Notes: generated by a model from the letters alone, not told the origin. A stretch of 64,000 nt of DNA from Saccharina japonica (GCA_008828725.1 MEHQ01002657.1:412243-476242); one strand, 5' to 3'; counted from the first letter of the stretch, positions 35,057-57,545 are shown. Numbers and translations are program-made.

Positions 35057-35814
35057 GCGGCGCGCTGGACGCCGGTTTTGGGAAGGGGTTGGGGTCGGTG
35101 GTGGGGGAGGGATGGTCAGACATCCGCGTACGTAAGAGCGGGCGTCTATTTGTTTCTCTTTGTGGGGGAGGCGGGGGGCGGAGGGGGCGAGGGGATAGCC
35201 AGCCTCGCTCCGGGGGGGCGGTGGGGCGGGCGAGGGGGAGGGGGGGGTATTTTCAACGAAGGGGTAGGCCGAGCATGTGCCATGTCACCCAGCATCTGGG
35301 TTGTGATTTAAAGTGATGTGATGGTGGTTCGAGTTAATTCGAGTGATTCTGCGCACAATTCGCGGATCTGCCGGGTCGTGGTCGTGTTTAAGGGGGGAGG
35401 GTAGGATAGATTTTTGGCAACGTGGGAAGCCGCGAAGAAAAATGCCGAAAAAAAAACAACGAAAATGTTACAAAGAGAGAGAAACGCGTGTGAAAACGAC
35501 CACGCACGTACGACGAAAAAAAAAGGGGTTTTCCCAATAGGGGAAGGCTTTGTTGATATTGGGCCGTACGTACTCTCTTGATTCGATGACCGGCGACGTC
35601 TACGTAGCAGTGTACCGGGTAGGTTTCGCGTGTGAGGTGGGGCGGTGGTACGGCAGTGCCCACTGATACCTGACACTGCTACGTACGGTAAAAGACCCCC
35701 GTCTCGTCAAAGTGCGACAATTTTGTTTTTTTTCAGCAAACGATAACGATTTTATTCAACACAACGCGATATTCTATATAACATGGGGGGATTTATCGGC
35801 CTGTTTTAAGGTTC

Positions 35815-36160
35815 TTAACCCATTCAGAACTGAAAAAAATGTCCTACACTAATTCCAAGTAGTTTGTCCCCAAAATTGTGGGACCAGTTCTTAAGGGGTT
35901 CACACATTCAGAACTGAAAAAACGTACCGAACTCTAATCCCGAGTAGTTTGTCTCCAAAATTGTGGGACCAGTTCTTAAGGGGTTAACCCATTCAGAACT
36001 GAAAAAACGTACCGAACTCTAATCCCGAGTAGTTTGTCTCCAAAATTGTGGGACCAGTTCTTAAGGGGTTAACCCATTCAGAACTGAAAAAACGTACCTC
36101 ACTCTAATCCCGAGTAGTTTGTCCCCCAAAACGGGGGACCGGTTCTCAAGGGGTTAAAAG
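35815..36160. repeat. Four tandem family B repeats (88 bp each)
   Basis: Units of CATTCAGAACTGAAAAAA ... GGACCAGTTCTTAAGGGG in tandem. Units two and three are almost identical, so this is local expansion rather than four insertions. A more diverged unit follows at 36160-36250. Confidence 0.92.
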
Positions 36161-36261
36161 CGTTAAAGCTCTGTTACGACCGCACGCTCGTTTTTCGGGG
36201 GGACGAAACTACTTGGAGTTTGTATGGGATGATTTTCGCGGTTAAACCCTTCACACACTTC

Positions 36262-36440
36262 GGACAGATCATCTATAGATCATCTACAGATATATCATGA
36301 TCTAGATCATCTACATATATATCATGATCTAGATCATCTACAGATATACCATGATCTAGATCATCTACAGATATATCATGATCTAGATCATCTACATATA
36401 TATCATGATCTAGATCCTCTACAGGTAGATCATGATCTAG
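36262..36440. repeat. GATC-rich self-complementary satellite
   Basis: Units of ATCATGATCTAGATCATCTA with CAGATATAT spacers, ~36 bp period. Nearly every unit is palindromic. Similar sequence occurs at 45640-45910. Confidence 0.9.
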
Positions 36441-37802
36441 ATAATCTAATTCCTCACCTGCCGTTGTGAGAGGCTGTACAGGATTCTGCAAACATGACAG
36501 ATCCAACCAAGAAAACGCGTGCTAGATCTTTGCAGATTATACGGCTCCCATCCGGTAAAATTGTGAGCTAGACCATGTATCAACAATGTATAAACAAGAT
36601 GTGGTAATTGACTTGCTTTGAAATATCATGATGAGAAAGTGGAAATCGATGATCTGTCTGAGGTGTGACTTGTTTCCCTTTTCCCACTACATTTTTTTTT
36701 GTTTCCAACTTTAACTCCCATCAGTTTTGTCCTCAAAAACGTGAGTGCAAAACTGTTTTCTATGCGATAAGTAGGCCGTCACCTACACCCCTGAACTCAG
36801 CAGGGGCGCGGGGCCAGCATAGCTGCGCACCGGGCCAGATAGGTGGACTCGCTTGCAGAAGCACACACAGGTGTACTGTATTGTAAAGTAAAAAGTGATA
36901 CCGTGACATCCCAGCAGGTATCCTTGTCGCATGCAAACCTACGCACGGGTGGAAATTATAGTATATGTTATGACATCTCAGTTAGGTACCCATGTCGCAT
37001 GCATGCCTATATATCAGTAGGAAATCCGCTAGAATATATCTTGAAATGGCTCAGCTAACGTTACAAATAGCGTCGCCTTTAAACGGCGCAGCACCCCCTG
37101 GTACGCGCATAGATATCGAATTTGAATGGAAGCTGCTGATTGTCGACCCCGTGAAACATAATGGAGATTTTTCGTTGCGAGACTCGATGCAACTCTGATC
37201 AGGAAACAGCTGTAATACCTCGAAGCAAGAGCCTGCTTTTGAGCCCGCAGCTTCCGCAAGTACTATGCCGACGCGCACGAAGCCTCCTTTGCCGACGCTC
37301 TACACCTTATGAATATTCGTGCATCCCGCAGCCGAAACGTTCATAACGTTGTAACCTCGAAGCCCTTTCCATGGCATTGACGTGTTTTGCTTCTCAGCGT
37401 GCATGCATACCATTTTACACATGTAAGGTGTAATCTCCCCACCTTCCCCATGAGCAAACAAACCAAAAAAATACTCATTTCTACGGCATGTGTACTCGTA
37501 CAGTAGTACACGACACCTGTACCATGAAATTCTTATTGTGTGCCAGGCTCAGAATCCTACACTTTTTTCAGCCTATAAAAAAAGGGTTTTTAGTTACTGT
37601 TTCGCGAAAATAGCGAGTCTTTATTTATCAACTCCCCACAAAAATATTATCAAGTGTGGTCGCGTACCTGCTTGTACACCAGTAAACGCCCGCTAGAGGG
37701 CGCTGCATACCCCGTATATTTTACCTTGGGGCAGTAAGTGCTTTTCTGTTATGTTTCGCCCAAAAATCGAGCCAAAACAAGCTTACTACGTACTTTTAGT
37801 TT

Positions 37803-37914
37803 CACGGGGGACCATAGTAAATAGGGACCTACGGTACACAAAAACCTACATGTTTACCTACGTATTGCTACGAACAATACTTGGTCCTACTTATTCATGG
37901 TCCCTCCTTAGTGC
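37803..37914. repeat. Family C palindromic repeat
   Basis: CACGGGGGACCATAGTAAAT through TACTTATTCATGGTCCCTCC. Confidence 0.7.
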
Positions 37915-38120
37915 ACTGTGTACTATGTACATACATCTAAATATCACTCTAATTCCAAGTGTGTTCTATCCACACAACGGGACTGCGGTCCCCCTACTTT
38001 TAAGGGGTTTTAAGCACGCACAAAAACAAAAATGTTGACCGTTTTGTCGCGTACTGCACAATAATAACAACAACAACAGCAACAACGAACGTCCGTCGAC
38101 GAGGAGCGCCACGAGACAAA

Positions 38121-39167
38121 CTACCGCGTCTCTTCCCCCTCGGCAGCCATGGGCAGACCGTCCGGTCCGAGTATCAAGTGGTCGGGGACCTCCTCCAAAA
38201 CCTCACTCCTGCAAAAGTAATAGTGACGCCCCTTCTTCGCGGAACAGGCGACACAACACCCCGCCCCTAAATCGGCACCGGCGTTGCCCCTCCCCTCGCC
38301 CTTTCCCCTGCCCCCCCCCCCGCGCGCCTCCGCCGCACCATCCGCAATCAACTCAGGTTGGTTTGTGGGATTCATCTTGTAGCTCGGTGCCAACGTTCCG
38401 GCCAGGTCCCCCCAGCAGTTCACCGCGTCGGGATCCGCGCCGGCAATCCTCAGCAGGCTCATGGCGACCCTCTGCCCCTCCCGGGTGGCGAGATGCAAGG
38501 GGGTGTCCAGTTCTCGGTCCACCGCGGTCAGCTTCCCCCCGAAGTCTAGAAGCGTCGCGATGACAACCCGGCGTCCGTTCGACGCGGCATCGTGTAGGGG
38601 GGTCCTGCCGTCCTCGTCCGGCGCGTTAGGGTCCGCCCCGGCCTTGAGCAGGGCCAGCGCGACGCGGGAGGACCCTCGCTTGGAGGCGATGTGCAGCGGA
38701 GATCGGCCATGGAAATCGGCGGCGTCTGCCTCGGCGTGCTGGCGCAGCAGCGTCGCCACCAGGGAGGGGTCTTCTTTGCCGTCGCAGGCGTAGTGCAGCG
38801 GGGTCCAGAAGCCGCCGCCGGACACGTTGACGCTGGCGCCTCGCTCGAGGAGGAGGTCCGTCACCTTGGCGCTGTGGTAGCGGCAGGACTCGAGGAGGAG
38901 GGTTCCGTGGAAGCGGCCGCCCACGGCTTCGATGTCGTTGCCTTCGTCGAGGAAGCGTTTCACCTCAGCCAGGTTCCCCCGCCTTATCGCCCTGTGCTGG
39001 TCACGAGTCAGGAGTGCGGCCGTCGCGAAAGAAGAAGCCAAATCAAGCAAGATACTCGAAGAGAGTATCTTTGGGACCCGCGTGCAGAGCAATGCTATAA
39101 CATATCTTGGCACATCACGGCCCACTACAGTACACATGGTTGGGGGAATACAAAATACCAGGTACAA
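38121..39167 (-). CDS. Ankyrin-repeat protein
   Basis: A single open frame of 348 codons. About six ankyrin repeats span residues ~52-260. Clear TPLHxA signatures are FWTPLHYACDG, GRSPLHIASKRG, GRTPLHDAASNG and LDTPLHLATREG, each followed by LLxxGADPNxxD-like ends (LLKAGADPNAPDEDG). The first ~50 residues are hydrophobic and unlike the rest. A splice acceptor (GACCAG before CACAGGGCG on the minus strand) may mark the true exon start, with earlier exons upstream. After a Gly/Arg-rich linker the tail has CCVACSAKKGRHYYFC, a Cys cluster that might bind metal. Ankyrin arrays mediate protein binding; the partner is unknown. Confidence 0.85.
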   Translation of the reverse strand: MYLVFCIPPTMCTVVGRDVPRYVIALLCTRVPKILSSSILLDLASSFATAALLTRDQHRAIRRGNLAEVKRFLDEGNDIEAVGGRFHGTLLLESCRYHSAKVTDLLLERGASVNVSGGGFWTPLHYACDGKEDPSLVATLLRQHAEADAADFHGRSPLHIASKRGSSRVALALLKAGADPNAPDEDGRTPLHDAASNGRRVVIATLLDFGGKLTAVDRELDTPLHLATREGQRVAMSLLRIAGADPDAVNCWGDLAGTLAPSYKMNPTNQPELIADGAAEARGGGGRGKGEGRGNAGADLGAGCCVACSAKKGRHYYFCRSEVLEEVPDHLILGPDGLPMAAEGEETR

Positions 39168-39841
39168 ACAGTATTTATTTTATTTTTAGTGATGAAATGA
39201 GCAACATCAGCCGTCGACGTAGTAATGGGGGATATTTCCGGATAGCCCGCCACAAAGACGCCAAAAGATCCTAGTAAGCAACAACTCCCGAGGACACATT
39301 TGACGTTCGCCCGCCACGACAGGCTACCTCGTACGTACTGCGTACTGCTGTAAGGCGAAAGCACAGATACGTTAGCTGTGAGTTCGACCGCTTGGGTAAT
39401 TGATACGTAACTTTCAAAGCTGACAGTTGTGGGCGCACCCTTCAGCTGGATATGTACGTACCGCTCAAGTCCTGCTTCATCAAATAAGTACACCAGATAC
39501 ACCATGACATTGTGTACGGATGACATTGTGTACGGCTAAGGACGAGCATTGCTCGTGGGGGAGACGTGGAACCTTCAATTTTTACCTAATACTAGTACGA
39601 GCTACGAGCTACGAGCCTACGAGCGTACGCTACGAGTAGACGTGCGACCTTCGTTGAGAATTCAGAATTCACGAAGCCTAACCAATACCACAAATAACAC
39701 ATAGAACAAAAATTCTACGCAGCTCGCAAAGTTGAGTATCTACTATTCAATCGGTTGAACTCACAACTGACGTATTTATAATAATTTTATTTAATTCAGA
39801 AGCAAGAACTTTGAAATTTGAAGGAAATAATCTCGCCGCCT

Positions 39842-40240
39842 TTATGAGACCGACCTGAAAACATCACGGATGTCCTCCTCCGCTTTCGCCGTACCCTCTA
39901 ACAAAGCACCATCCCCAGCAGCAGCAGACATAGCCGGCGCACGCCCAGCAACAAGAGCGCGTCGTGTTGTCGGGCCCCCTCGGTAATCGCTGCTTGCTGC
40001 TTCCTTGTTCCTTGCCTCCTTGTCTTTCGTCTCGGGTCTCGGGGGTATACGCGGCATATTATGTACCGTTTCACTATTTGCCATCCCCCTAATATAAAAA
40101 ACGCCATCTACGGTGAGGCGATCACGATTTTTCCTGTGTGCAGACAGAGCAGTCCAGCGTGCAGTGCTATCCACCGTGCCAAGCAAATCCTCTCTTGCTC
40201 TCGACCGTAGTGCACTCTGCAGCAGACCATCCTTCGCCAC
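39842..40240 (-). CDS. Hypothetical ORF, 132 codons
   Basis: Charged protein-like sequence (REDLLGTVDSTARWTALSAH) with a polar C-terminus ending EEDIRDVFRSVS. It has no ATG at its left limit (GTG), so it could be an exon entered at an AG/GTGGCG acceptor. No family recognised. It runs head-to-head with the ORF at 40259. Confidence 0.3.
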   Translation of the reverse strand: MAKDGLLQSALRSRAREDLLGTVDSTARWTALSAHRKNRDRLTVDGVFYIRGMANSETVHNMPRIPPRPETKDKEARNKEAASSDYRGGPTTRRALVAGRAPAMSAAAGDGALLEGTAKAEEDIRDVFRSVS

Positions 40241-40258
40241 CTTTCGACTGCACCCAGC

Positions 40259-40408
40259 ATGCCGTCATCATCGGTCACCAGCACGCCGTTTAGGGAGCTG
40301 CCTGGGCGTCCTAAGGTTGTTCTGCCAAAGTGGACACCAGCGAAGGAAGAGGAGGTCACGTATTCGCTCAAGACTTGCAGAGGCGTGCAGCAGAACGGCG
40401 TCCACGAT
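40259..40408 (+). CDS. Possible first exon of an unknown gene
   Basis: ATG opens 50 codons (PGRPKVVLPKWTPAKEEEV...) that end exactly at GAT/GTAAGT, a strong donor in phase 0. Downstream lies the 1.84-kb transposon. Inside it an acceptor (GGGATTTCAG, 41870) also opens a phase-0 frame ending TGA at 42096-42098. No homology recognised; the link between the two is conjecture. Confidence 0.25.
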
Positions 40409-40633
40409 GTAAGTGCTGGCGTGCTGACTGCTGTTGCTTGTTGTGGTTGTGGCAGCTGATGTGCCAGCACGCTCAGTGCATGCTGTGCGGGTTACTACTT
40501 TGTGTCGCGTTGTACGTGTAATGCATACATACGTCTTCTCGAAGGCACAGCAGCAACGTGCAGCAGCAGTAGTACGAGCTGGTTCCAGCAACAGCAGGAA
40601 CATTTCGTCTTCAGACTTTTGCGCCCTAATTAA

Positions 40634-42473
40634 GGGCCCGTTTTAACGAAGAAGAAAACAAATCAATTTGGAAAAAATATATTCAAATCCGCTTTTCATT
40701 GGTCAACACACGCACCAGCACCAAAGATTAGGATCTTGGGGCATAATATTTGGTGCTGGTGCTTGTGTTGACCAATGAAAAGCGGATTTGAATTGTGTTG
40801 ACCAATGAAAAGCGGATTTGAATTTTTATTTATAACATGATATTCGTGAAACGAAGAACAAAACCTTCCAGGAAGAACAAGAGTTTTAGGGAAGAGAAGC
40901 GCCTCAAAGCAGGACACCCGAGCTCCAAAGAGGAGAGAGTCAGATAAATTGATGGACTGCTTATAGTTTCTCACATAATATATCGCGTTCGGTATGGCTG
41001 CCCACTATAGATTCACACACTGTTGCAGAAGAATCGATTTTCTTTATGACTTCCTCGGCAACAAGGTATCTTTCAAATGTTGCATCAAGAAACTGATCTC
41101 GTTGTTGGTAGCTCTTCTCGATTCTATAAATAGAAAGCGGGTAGAGCCATCGACATCTGTTTCAAGCATATCGGCACGGCTACCGACAATCGTTCGGGTC
41201 TCACAAGCCTCGAAAGAGGACACACCTACCCCTGTCCTCTGTAGCAGATGCGACAGACAGCGTCGTTCAAAAAAACAAAAATCACGGTATGAGCAAGCTT
41301 CACCGTTTATGTAGGTATCTATCCCTGTGTTTCTATGCACTGCTGCTGCTGTGCTGCAAGCAGAGCAGCAGCAAACGCCCAACTATATACCTGTAGCCGC
41401 ATGCGTGCATGCATGCACAAAACCATGCCCCGCTCCCTGAAGTACGATAGATAGTGTCAGATCTATCGCAGAGTGCCGCAAGCAGCTCATGTATACAACG
41501 TGAGCGGCACGCATCGCGTGGTGCACACTGACTGCTGCTGCGTACATGAACGAACAATCAGTTGTAGGTACTCGGTATACGTATGCGGAGATGATGCCGT
41601 TGAGATATACCGTGACGTTTCTGTCTGCTGTGAGCACAGAGTGTTCTCGAAATATACACTTCTATGCGCAAGCTTTACGGATGCGCGTCTTGTGGTATAC
41701 TACAACACTGCTGCTGTGGCTAGTTGCTGCTATACTGCTGCTGCTGCTGCTGCTGTAGCTGCTTTGCTGGTATTCGTGCTACTTCGCTGCCTGCTCTGCC
41801 GATCGATGCGGTTGAATTTTCACCAGCGATATTATTCTCTTTCTAATAATTTGCTGTGTCGGGATTTCAGAACGCTCAGTCCGACGAAAAGAAACCCAAC
41901 TCCGTCCACACTAAAAACGTGAATGAGCCTGCAGTCAATCAGGTACAGGAACAGAGTGCAATGGTAGGTGCAGGCAAGCTGTATTTCGAGCTACATAGTA
42001 CGCAGCGCGCTGCAGGTCGAGTCACTCATCAAGTGTTCGAAGATGGCTACTCGTACGATCATACGAAATTCAGATATGATATCGTATGTCATGACTGAAA
42101 GTGTCACTCGAAGATTTAAGATCCATTCGGCATTTTCGTGATATCCTTGTTCCTTTTGAAAGGTTTTGTTCTTCGTTTCACGAATATCATGTTTTATATA
42201 AAATTCAAATCCGCTTTATATAAAATTCAAATCCGCTTTTCATTGGTCAATACAAGCACAAAAATTCAAATCCGCTTTTCATTGGTCAACACAAGCACCA
42301 GCACCAATTTGGAAAAATAAAAATTCAAATCCGCTTTTCATTGGTCAACACAAGCACCAGCACCAAAGATTAGCATCTTGAGGGGTGCTGGTGCATGTGT
42401 TGACCAATGAAAAGCGAATTTGAAATTTATTTTTCCCAAATTGAATTTATTTTATACTCGTTAATATGGGCCC
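40634..42473. mobile_element. 1.84-kb PIF/Harbinger-like element with Tourist-MITE ends, TSD TAA
   Basis: The left end GGGCCCGTTTTAACGAAGAA and right end ACTCGTTAATATGGGCCC are flanked by TAA (40631-40633 and 42474-42476). The terminal ~200 bp at each side match the 209-bp MITEs, including the CCGCTTTTCATTGGTCAACA hairpin arms. Beyond them a second inverted repeat (GAATATCATG / CATGATATTCGTGAAACGAA, 40836-40880 and 42140-42200) is shared by both sides. The core has a short Cys-containing ORF (LCSRCDRQRRSKKQK, 40994-41314) and an ORF at 41856-42098, but no DDE transposase was recognised, so it is probably non-autonomous. Confidence 0.78.
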
Positions 42474-42477
42474 TAAA

Positions 42478-42740
42478 GGAAAACGAGTTGGAAAACGAAA
42501 TTTTGCAGGGTTGTTCTTCATGACCATACGAAAAAACGTATTGATGGGCTTTTTTGAAAAAATGATTTTTTGGTGAATGAGGTACATTTTAACGTTTTTT
42601 TTTATATTTTTCGGCAACTTTGACCCAAAATTACCGACGAACGAAAACGAAAATAAAAAAAGGCCATCAATACGTTTTTTCGTATGCTCGTGAAGAACAA
42701 CCCTGCCAAATTTCGTTTTCCAATTCTTCTTGGATCCGGG
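42478..42740. repeat. Fold-back repeat, ~80-bp arms
   Basis: AAACGAAATTTTGCAGGGTT ... CGAAAAAACGTATTGATGGG is mirrored by CCATCAATACGTTTTTTCG ... AACCCTGCCAAATTTCGTTT around a ~95-bp loop. It abuts the target duplication of the preceding element. Confidence 0.88.
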
Positions 42741-53948
<11,208 letters not shown>

Positions 53949-54362
53949 ACGCGTTCGTTGGCGTGCTGTGAGAGGAGAGAGAGAGAGAGAGAGAATGGAT
54001 GTTGGTTGCCCTTTATATTAGGGTGAATGGCTGATGACTCGGTGGTGGTGGTGGTGGTGGTGGTAGTGTCCCTGGTGTTACGTCAGTGCCTGGTGTTACG
54101 TCAGCGCCTGGTGTTATGTCAGTGCTGTTTTTTTCGTGTTGCCCTTTGTAGTCAGTCGGTTTGTAAGGTTGGCCGTGGTGCCCCCTACGTTTTTGTTTTG
54201 ACGAGCTTAGTTGTTGGTCTGCGGCATTTTCCCCCGTGACTGCTATGTAGTCTATGATACAATAGTAGCTCTATAGCCCTCCCTCCCTATAGGCCTAGTC
54301 TACGCTTCGTTTTAAAACTCAGCCTACGGTAGTAGGGGGCACACTTTTTTTGTCTCCCGAGG

Positions 54363-54605
54363 CAAAAGCTTATGACCTTTCCTTCTGAGGCAAAAGCTTA
54401 TCACTTTTTGCCTGCTGAGGCAAAAGCTTATGACCTTGCCTTCTAAGGCAAAAGCTTATGACCTTGCCTTCTAAGGCAAAAGCTTATGACCTTGCCTTCT
54501 AAGGCAAAAGCTTATGACCTTGCCTTCTAAGGCAAAAGCTTATGACCTTGCCTTCTAAGGCAAAAGCTTATGACCTTGCCTTCTAAGGCAAAAGCTTACG
54601 ACCGG
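54363..54605. repeat. 28-bp satellite (AAGGCAAAAGCTTATGACC), ~9 units
   Basis: Units CTAAGGCAAAAGCTTATGAC + CTTGCCTT. The middle six are identical; the outer ones are diverged. Confidence 0.95.
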
Positions 54606-57044
54606 TTGAGCCTCTCACGTCAGTAGCTCTTACCGGCTAAAATTATACGTTTTGCTGGTATATGTGTCTTAGGATTACTGGTATGTGTAGGTTGTACAAA
54701 TGCTGGTCGGGTTTTGCGCGAACAACCTTCCTTCGGAGTCGTGGTTCGGGTGGGTGACTTACTAATAGTATTGAGCGCCTCATGTGAAGAGCTCGGAGAA
54801 TAAGCCGCTACCCCTATAAGGTGGCAGTGCTCATTTAGCTTGATGGGCGGTCTAGACTGTTGTAGCTGTGAAAGTGGTAACCTACAGGGGGCGAGAGTGT
54901 TACTAAGATTGTACCCAGCCCCAGGGTAATCTTTGTAACACCCCCCCCACCACCATCTGAACGGCGGAATCATGTGAGGCGTAACGGTGCCCACCGTGTA
55001 CGGCCGTGCGTTGACCTACTGTACCCGCTTCTTTTCCATACCTGGGGAACCAGGGAGATTATGTTTTTAGGGACGCACGCGCAAGCGTTTCTCTATAAAA
55101 AAACGTTGAAAGCGAGAGATTCGAACCCCGTGTCCTCGACGACGCCAAATGTGAAGAAGGTGTTACCTGCTGACCTATCGGGGTAAAATATCAACCGATT
55201 ACCCAGCCCAGGGTAATAGTCCTTATAACACAGGTTCACGTATGGGGTTAGGCTACGTAGTCCTAGAGTACGGGGTTATACTCCCCTCTTTCACGTGATT
55301 TGTTTTTGCGCAGTGGCAGATTAGTTGAGCGCCGTCTGTTGGAGTGGTGGCAAGGAATATGTCGGCCGCTGAAAATTAATCATAAAATAGGATCTCCCTC
55401 TCGGTCCGTTTATTTGCGGCGTCATGGTTATGTACTCGGGTGGAGAGGAGTGAGTGGTTTATAAGTTTTTTTTTTTGTTTTTTGGCCCGGCTCCTCCCCG
55501 TCTCGTTTTTTGCTACATACGTGGCGTGTGCTTCGCTTTGCCTCTGGTGGAGGGGAGGGGTTTTTGAAGCGTGTGTGTGTGTTTTTTCCGCCCATTCGGC
55601 CACGTACGTGTGCTGCGTTTATCTGCTTTGATTTGGGAGCAGTCAGATAGTTGTCCAGCTTGTTGCTGTCTCCGGCGAGACTCGAAAGTGTAGACTACTA
55701 ACCCCTGGAAGAAAGAAAAGAAAAAAAAACTGGAAAAAAAAAAATGCTTTAATAGTCTGGATTACGTTTAGACATACATGCAAGAGGTTGCCCTTGAAGC
55801 GAAGGTGTGCCGGTTTCAAAACAAAATGGCGGGCCGGCGTGGCTCCCGCCGGTTTCAAAACACTTTTTTTCAGCACGAAGTATGTTTTCTGGGCCGTTTC
55901 ATCTACCCTTGCACCACTGCGAAGAAAATGGTCCCCCTCTAATTCCAAGTAACTTGTCCCCGAAAAGGAGTGTGCAGGCAGCAGTTCTCAACAGTGTGGT
56001 TTACTACTGTAGCATGTACCGCATTCGCTGCTTTTGCACGGGGGACAGTCGGGTTAAGATTTTTGCTTTTCGATGTGACGTTCTTAATTTGTTGAGAAAC
56101 TCTGGTGTTTTCGTGTGTCTCCCGCGGTTATAGTCTATTATAAAGCCCTTTTTTATACATTGCAAACACTAATCCCACTCTAATTTCAAGTCATTTTGCC
56201 CCCGAAAACGTGTGCGCAAATCTCAAGGGGTAAAAGCTAAGTGTGGCCTGATTATGCTGCGTTCTCTGTTGTTGTCGGCGCACGGGGCACTTCCGGGTTG
56301 GCTTTTTGTGCCTTTCGATATATAAGACGCGCGTGCGTGTTGACAGAACGGCTTGTTTCCATCGGCTTTGGCGTGTTTTTAACCTATATAATATCCCCCA
56401 TGACGAGCACGCACGCAGACAGACCCATGGCTACCGCCTGCCCGTGTATATATCGGCGCGCTCCTTACCATGTTTTTTTTTCTTCTTGAAGTGAATAAAG
56501 CTTAAGCTTTGCCCACGTTCTGACGAAGAATCGCTCGGCGTATCCGGTAATATACCATATACTATCACACCGGGTGATAAATATATCACCCCCCCCCCCC
56601 CCCCTCAGACGAATTTCCGATCTAATTTTTTTCTCAACAAGGGGGAGGAGAGAGTGCAAAACAAACGCCAAGCGATGTACGTACTGGTGCGTGTGTGTTT
56701 CCTTCACATTGAGTTAAGCCGTTCTTTCTACATACCCTTCTTGACATCCGGCACACCCAGTGTGTCCGTGCCTATTCTTCATCCTGTTAATAGTCAATAG
56801 AGATAGTTACAAACCCTGTGGCCACCAAACAATCACGGCGACACAAATACATACAGAGATACGATGCTATCAATTGCATTTTATTTTAAATGACACTAAT
56901 TTTACTTTAAATAAAACTAAGAAACACGTTAAAACTAAGAAACACGTACGTATAGAGATACGCTGCAGCATTTTTGTTTAAAAAAAAACTAAGAAACGCG
57001 TACATAAGAGAGATATATATATGCTGCTATATACGAGTACTCGT

Positions 57045-57172
57045 ATTATTTACGGGGGACCATAGTAAATAGGACCAAAAACTGGTAGTAAAAACAGGGA
57101 AATATATAGGTTACAGTGTGTACCGTAGGTGCCCTATTTACTAGTGTTTACTATGGTCCATCGTAATATGAG
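57045..57172. repeat. Family C palindromic repeat
   Basis: TTATTTACGGGGGACCATAG through TAGTGTTTACTATGGTCCAT, a well-preserved copy. Confidence 0.8.
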
Positions 57173-57217
57173 CATTTTATTAAAAACTCAACGATTACGG
57201 GGGCCAAATAGTAGACG

Positions 57218-57545
57218 CATGCTACGATAGAGGTGCCTCGTGGTTTTTCCGAGCTGCTCACTTGAGGAGGGAGTTCCGTAAGTGACAGAAAAATAGTTTT
57301 TGAAGGAGATTGAAAGGGCTACCCGATGAAATCTACTATCGAAAATATTGCAACACAAGACTAAATTCCGACGATTTTTTTTTAGTTAACCCATTCAGAA
57401 CTGAAAAAAAATATCCCACACTAATTCCAAGTAGTTTTCCACAAAAACGGGGGACCGGTTCTTAAGGGGTTTAAGGAGACCGATCGTTCAGAAAACGCTT
57501 CAGCCAAAAAAAGGTATACCTTATACCTCTATCATCGTAGCGCAC
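57218..57545. repeat. Family D repeat with internal family B copy
   Basis: GCATGCTACGATAGAGGT at the left and ACCTCTATCATCGTAGCGCA at the right are inverse copies. A B repeat at 57383-57472 is in the opposite orientation to the one in the 952-1308 copy. Flanking sequence ACTCAAC...ATTACGGGGGCC occurs on both sides (57186 and 57553). Confidence 0.65.

Larger units (their letters stand above)
35136..38120. other. Intergenic region between SEC61A and ankyrin gene
   Basis: No gene recognised. Contents: G-rich 35150-35260, tandem family B repeats 35815-36160, a GATC-rich palindromic satellite 36262-36440 and a family C repeat 37803-37914. Confidence 0.6.

Noticed and set aside
55085-55190. tRNA-like sequence on the minus strand (GGGGTTCGAATCT resembles a T-loop/B box)
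   Set aside because: The 3' side does not pair with the ACCCCGA-like 5' side and no clean anticodon arm forms; at best a tRNA relic.
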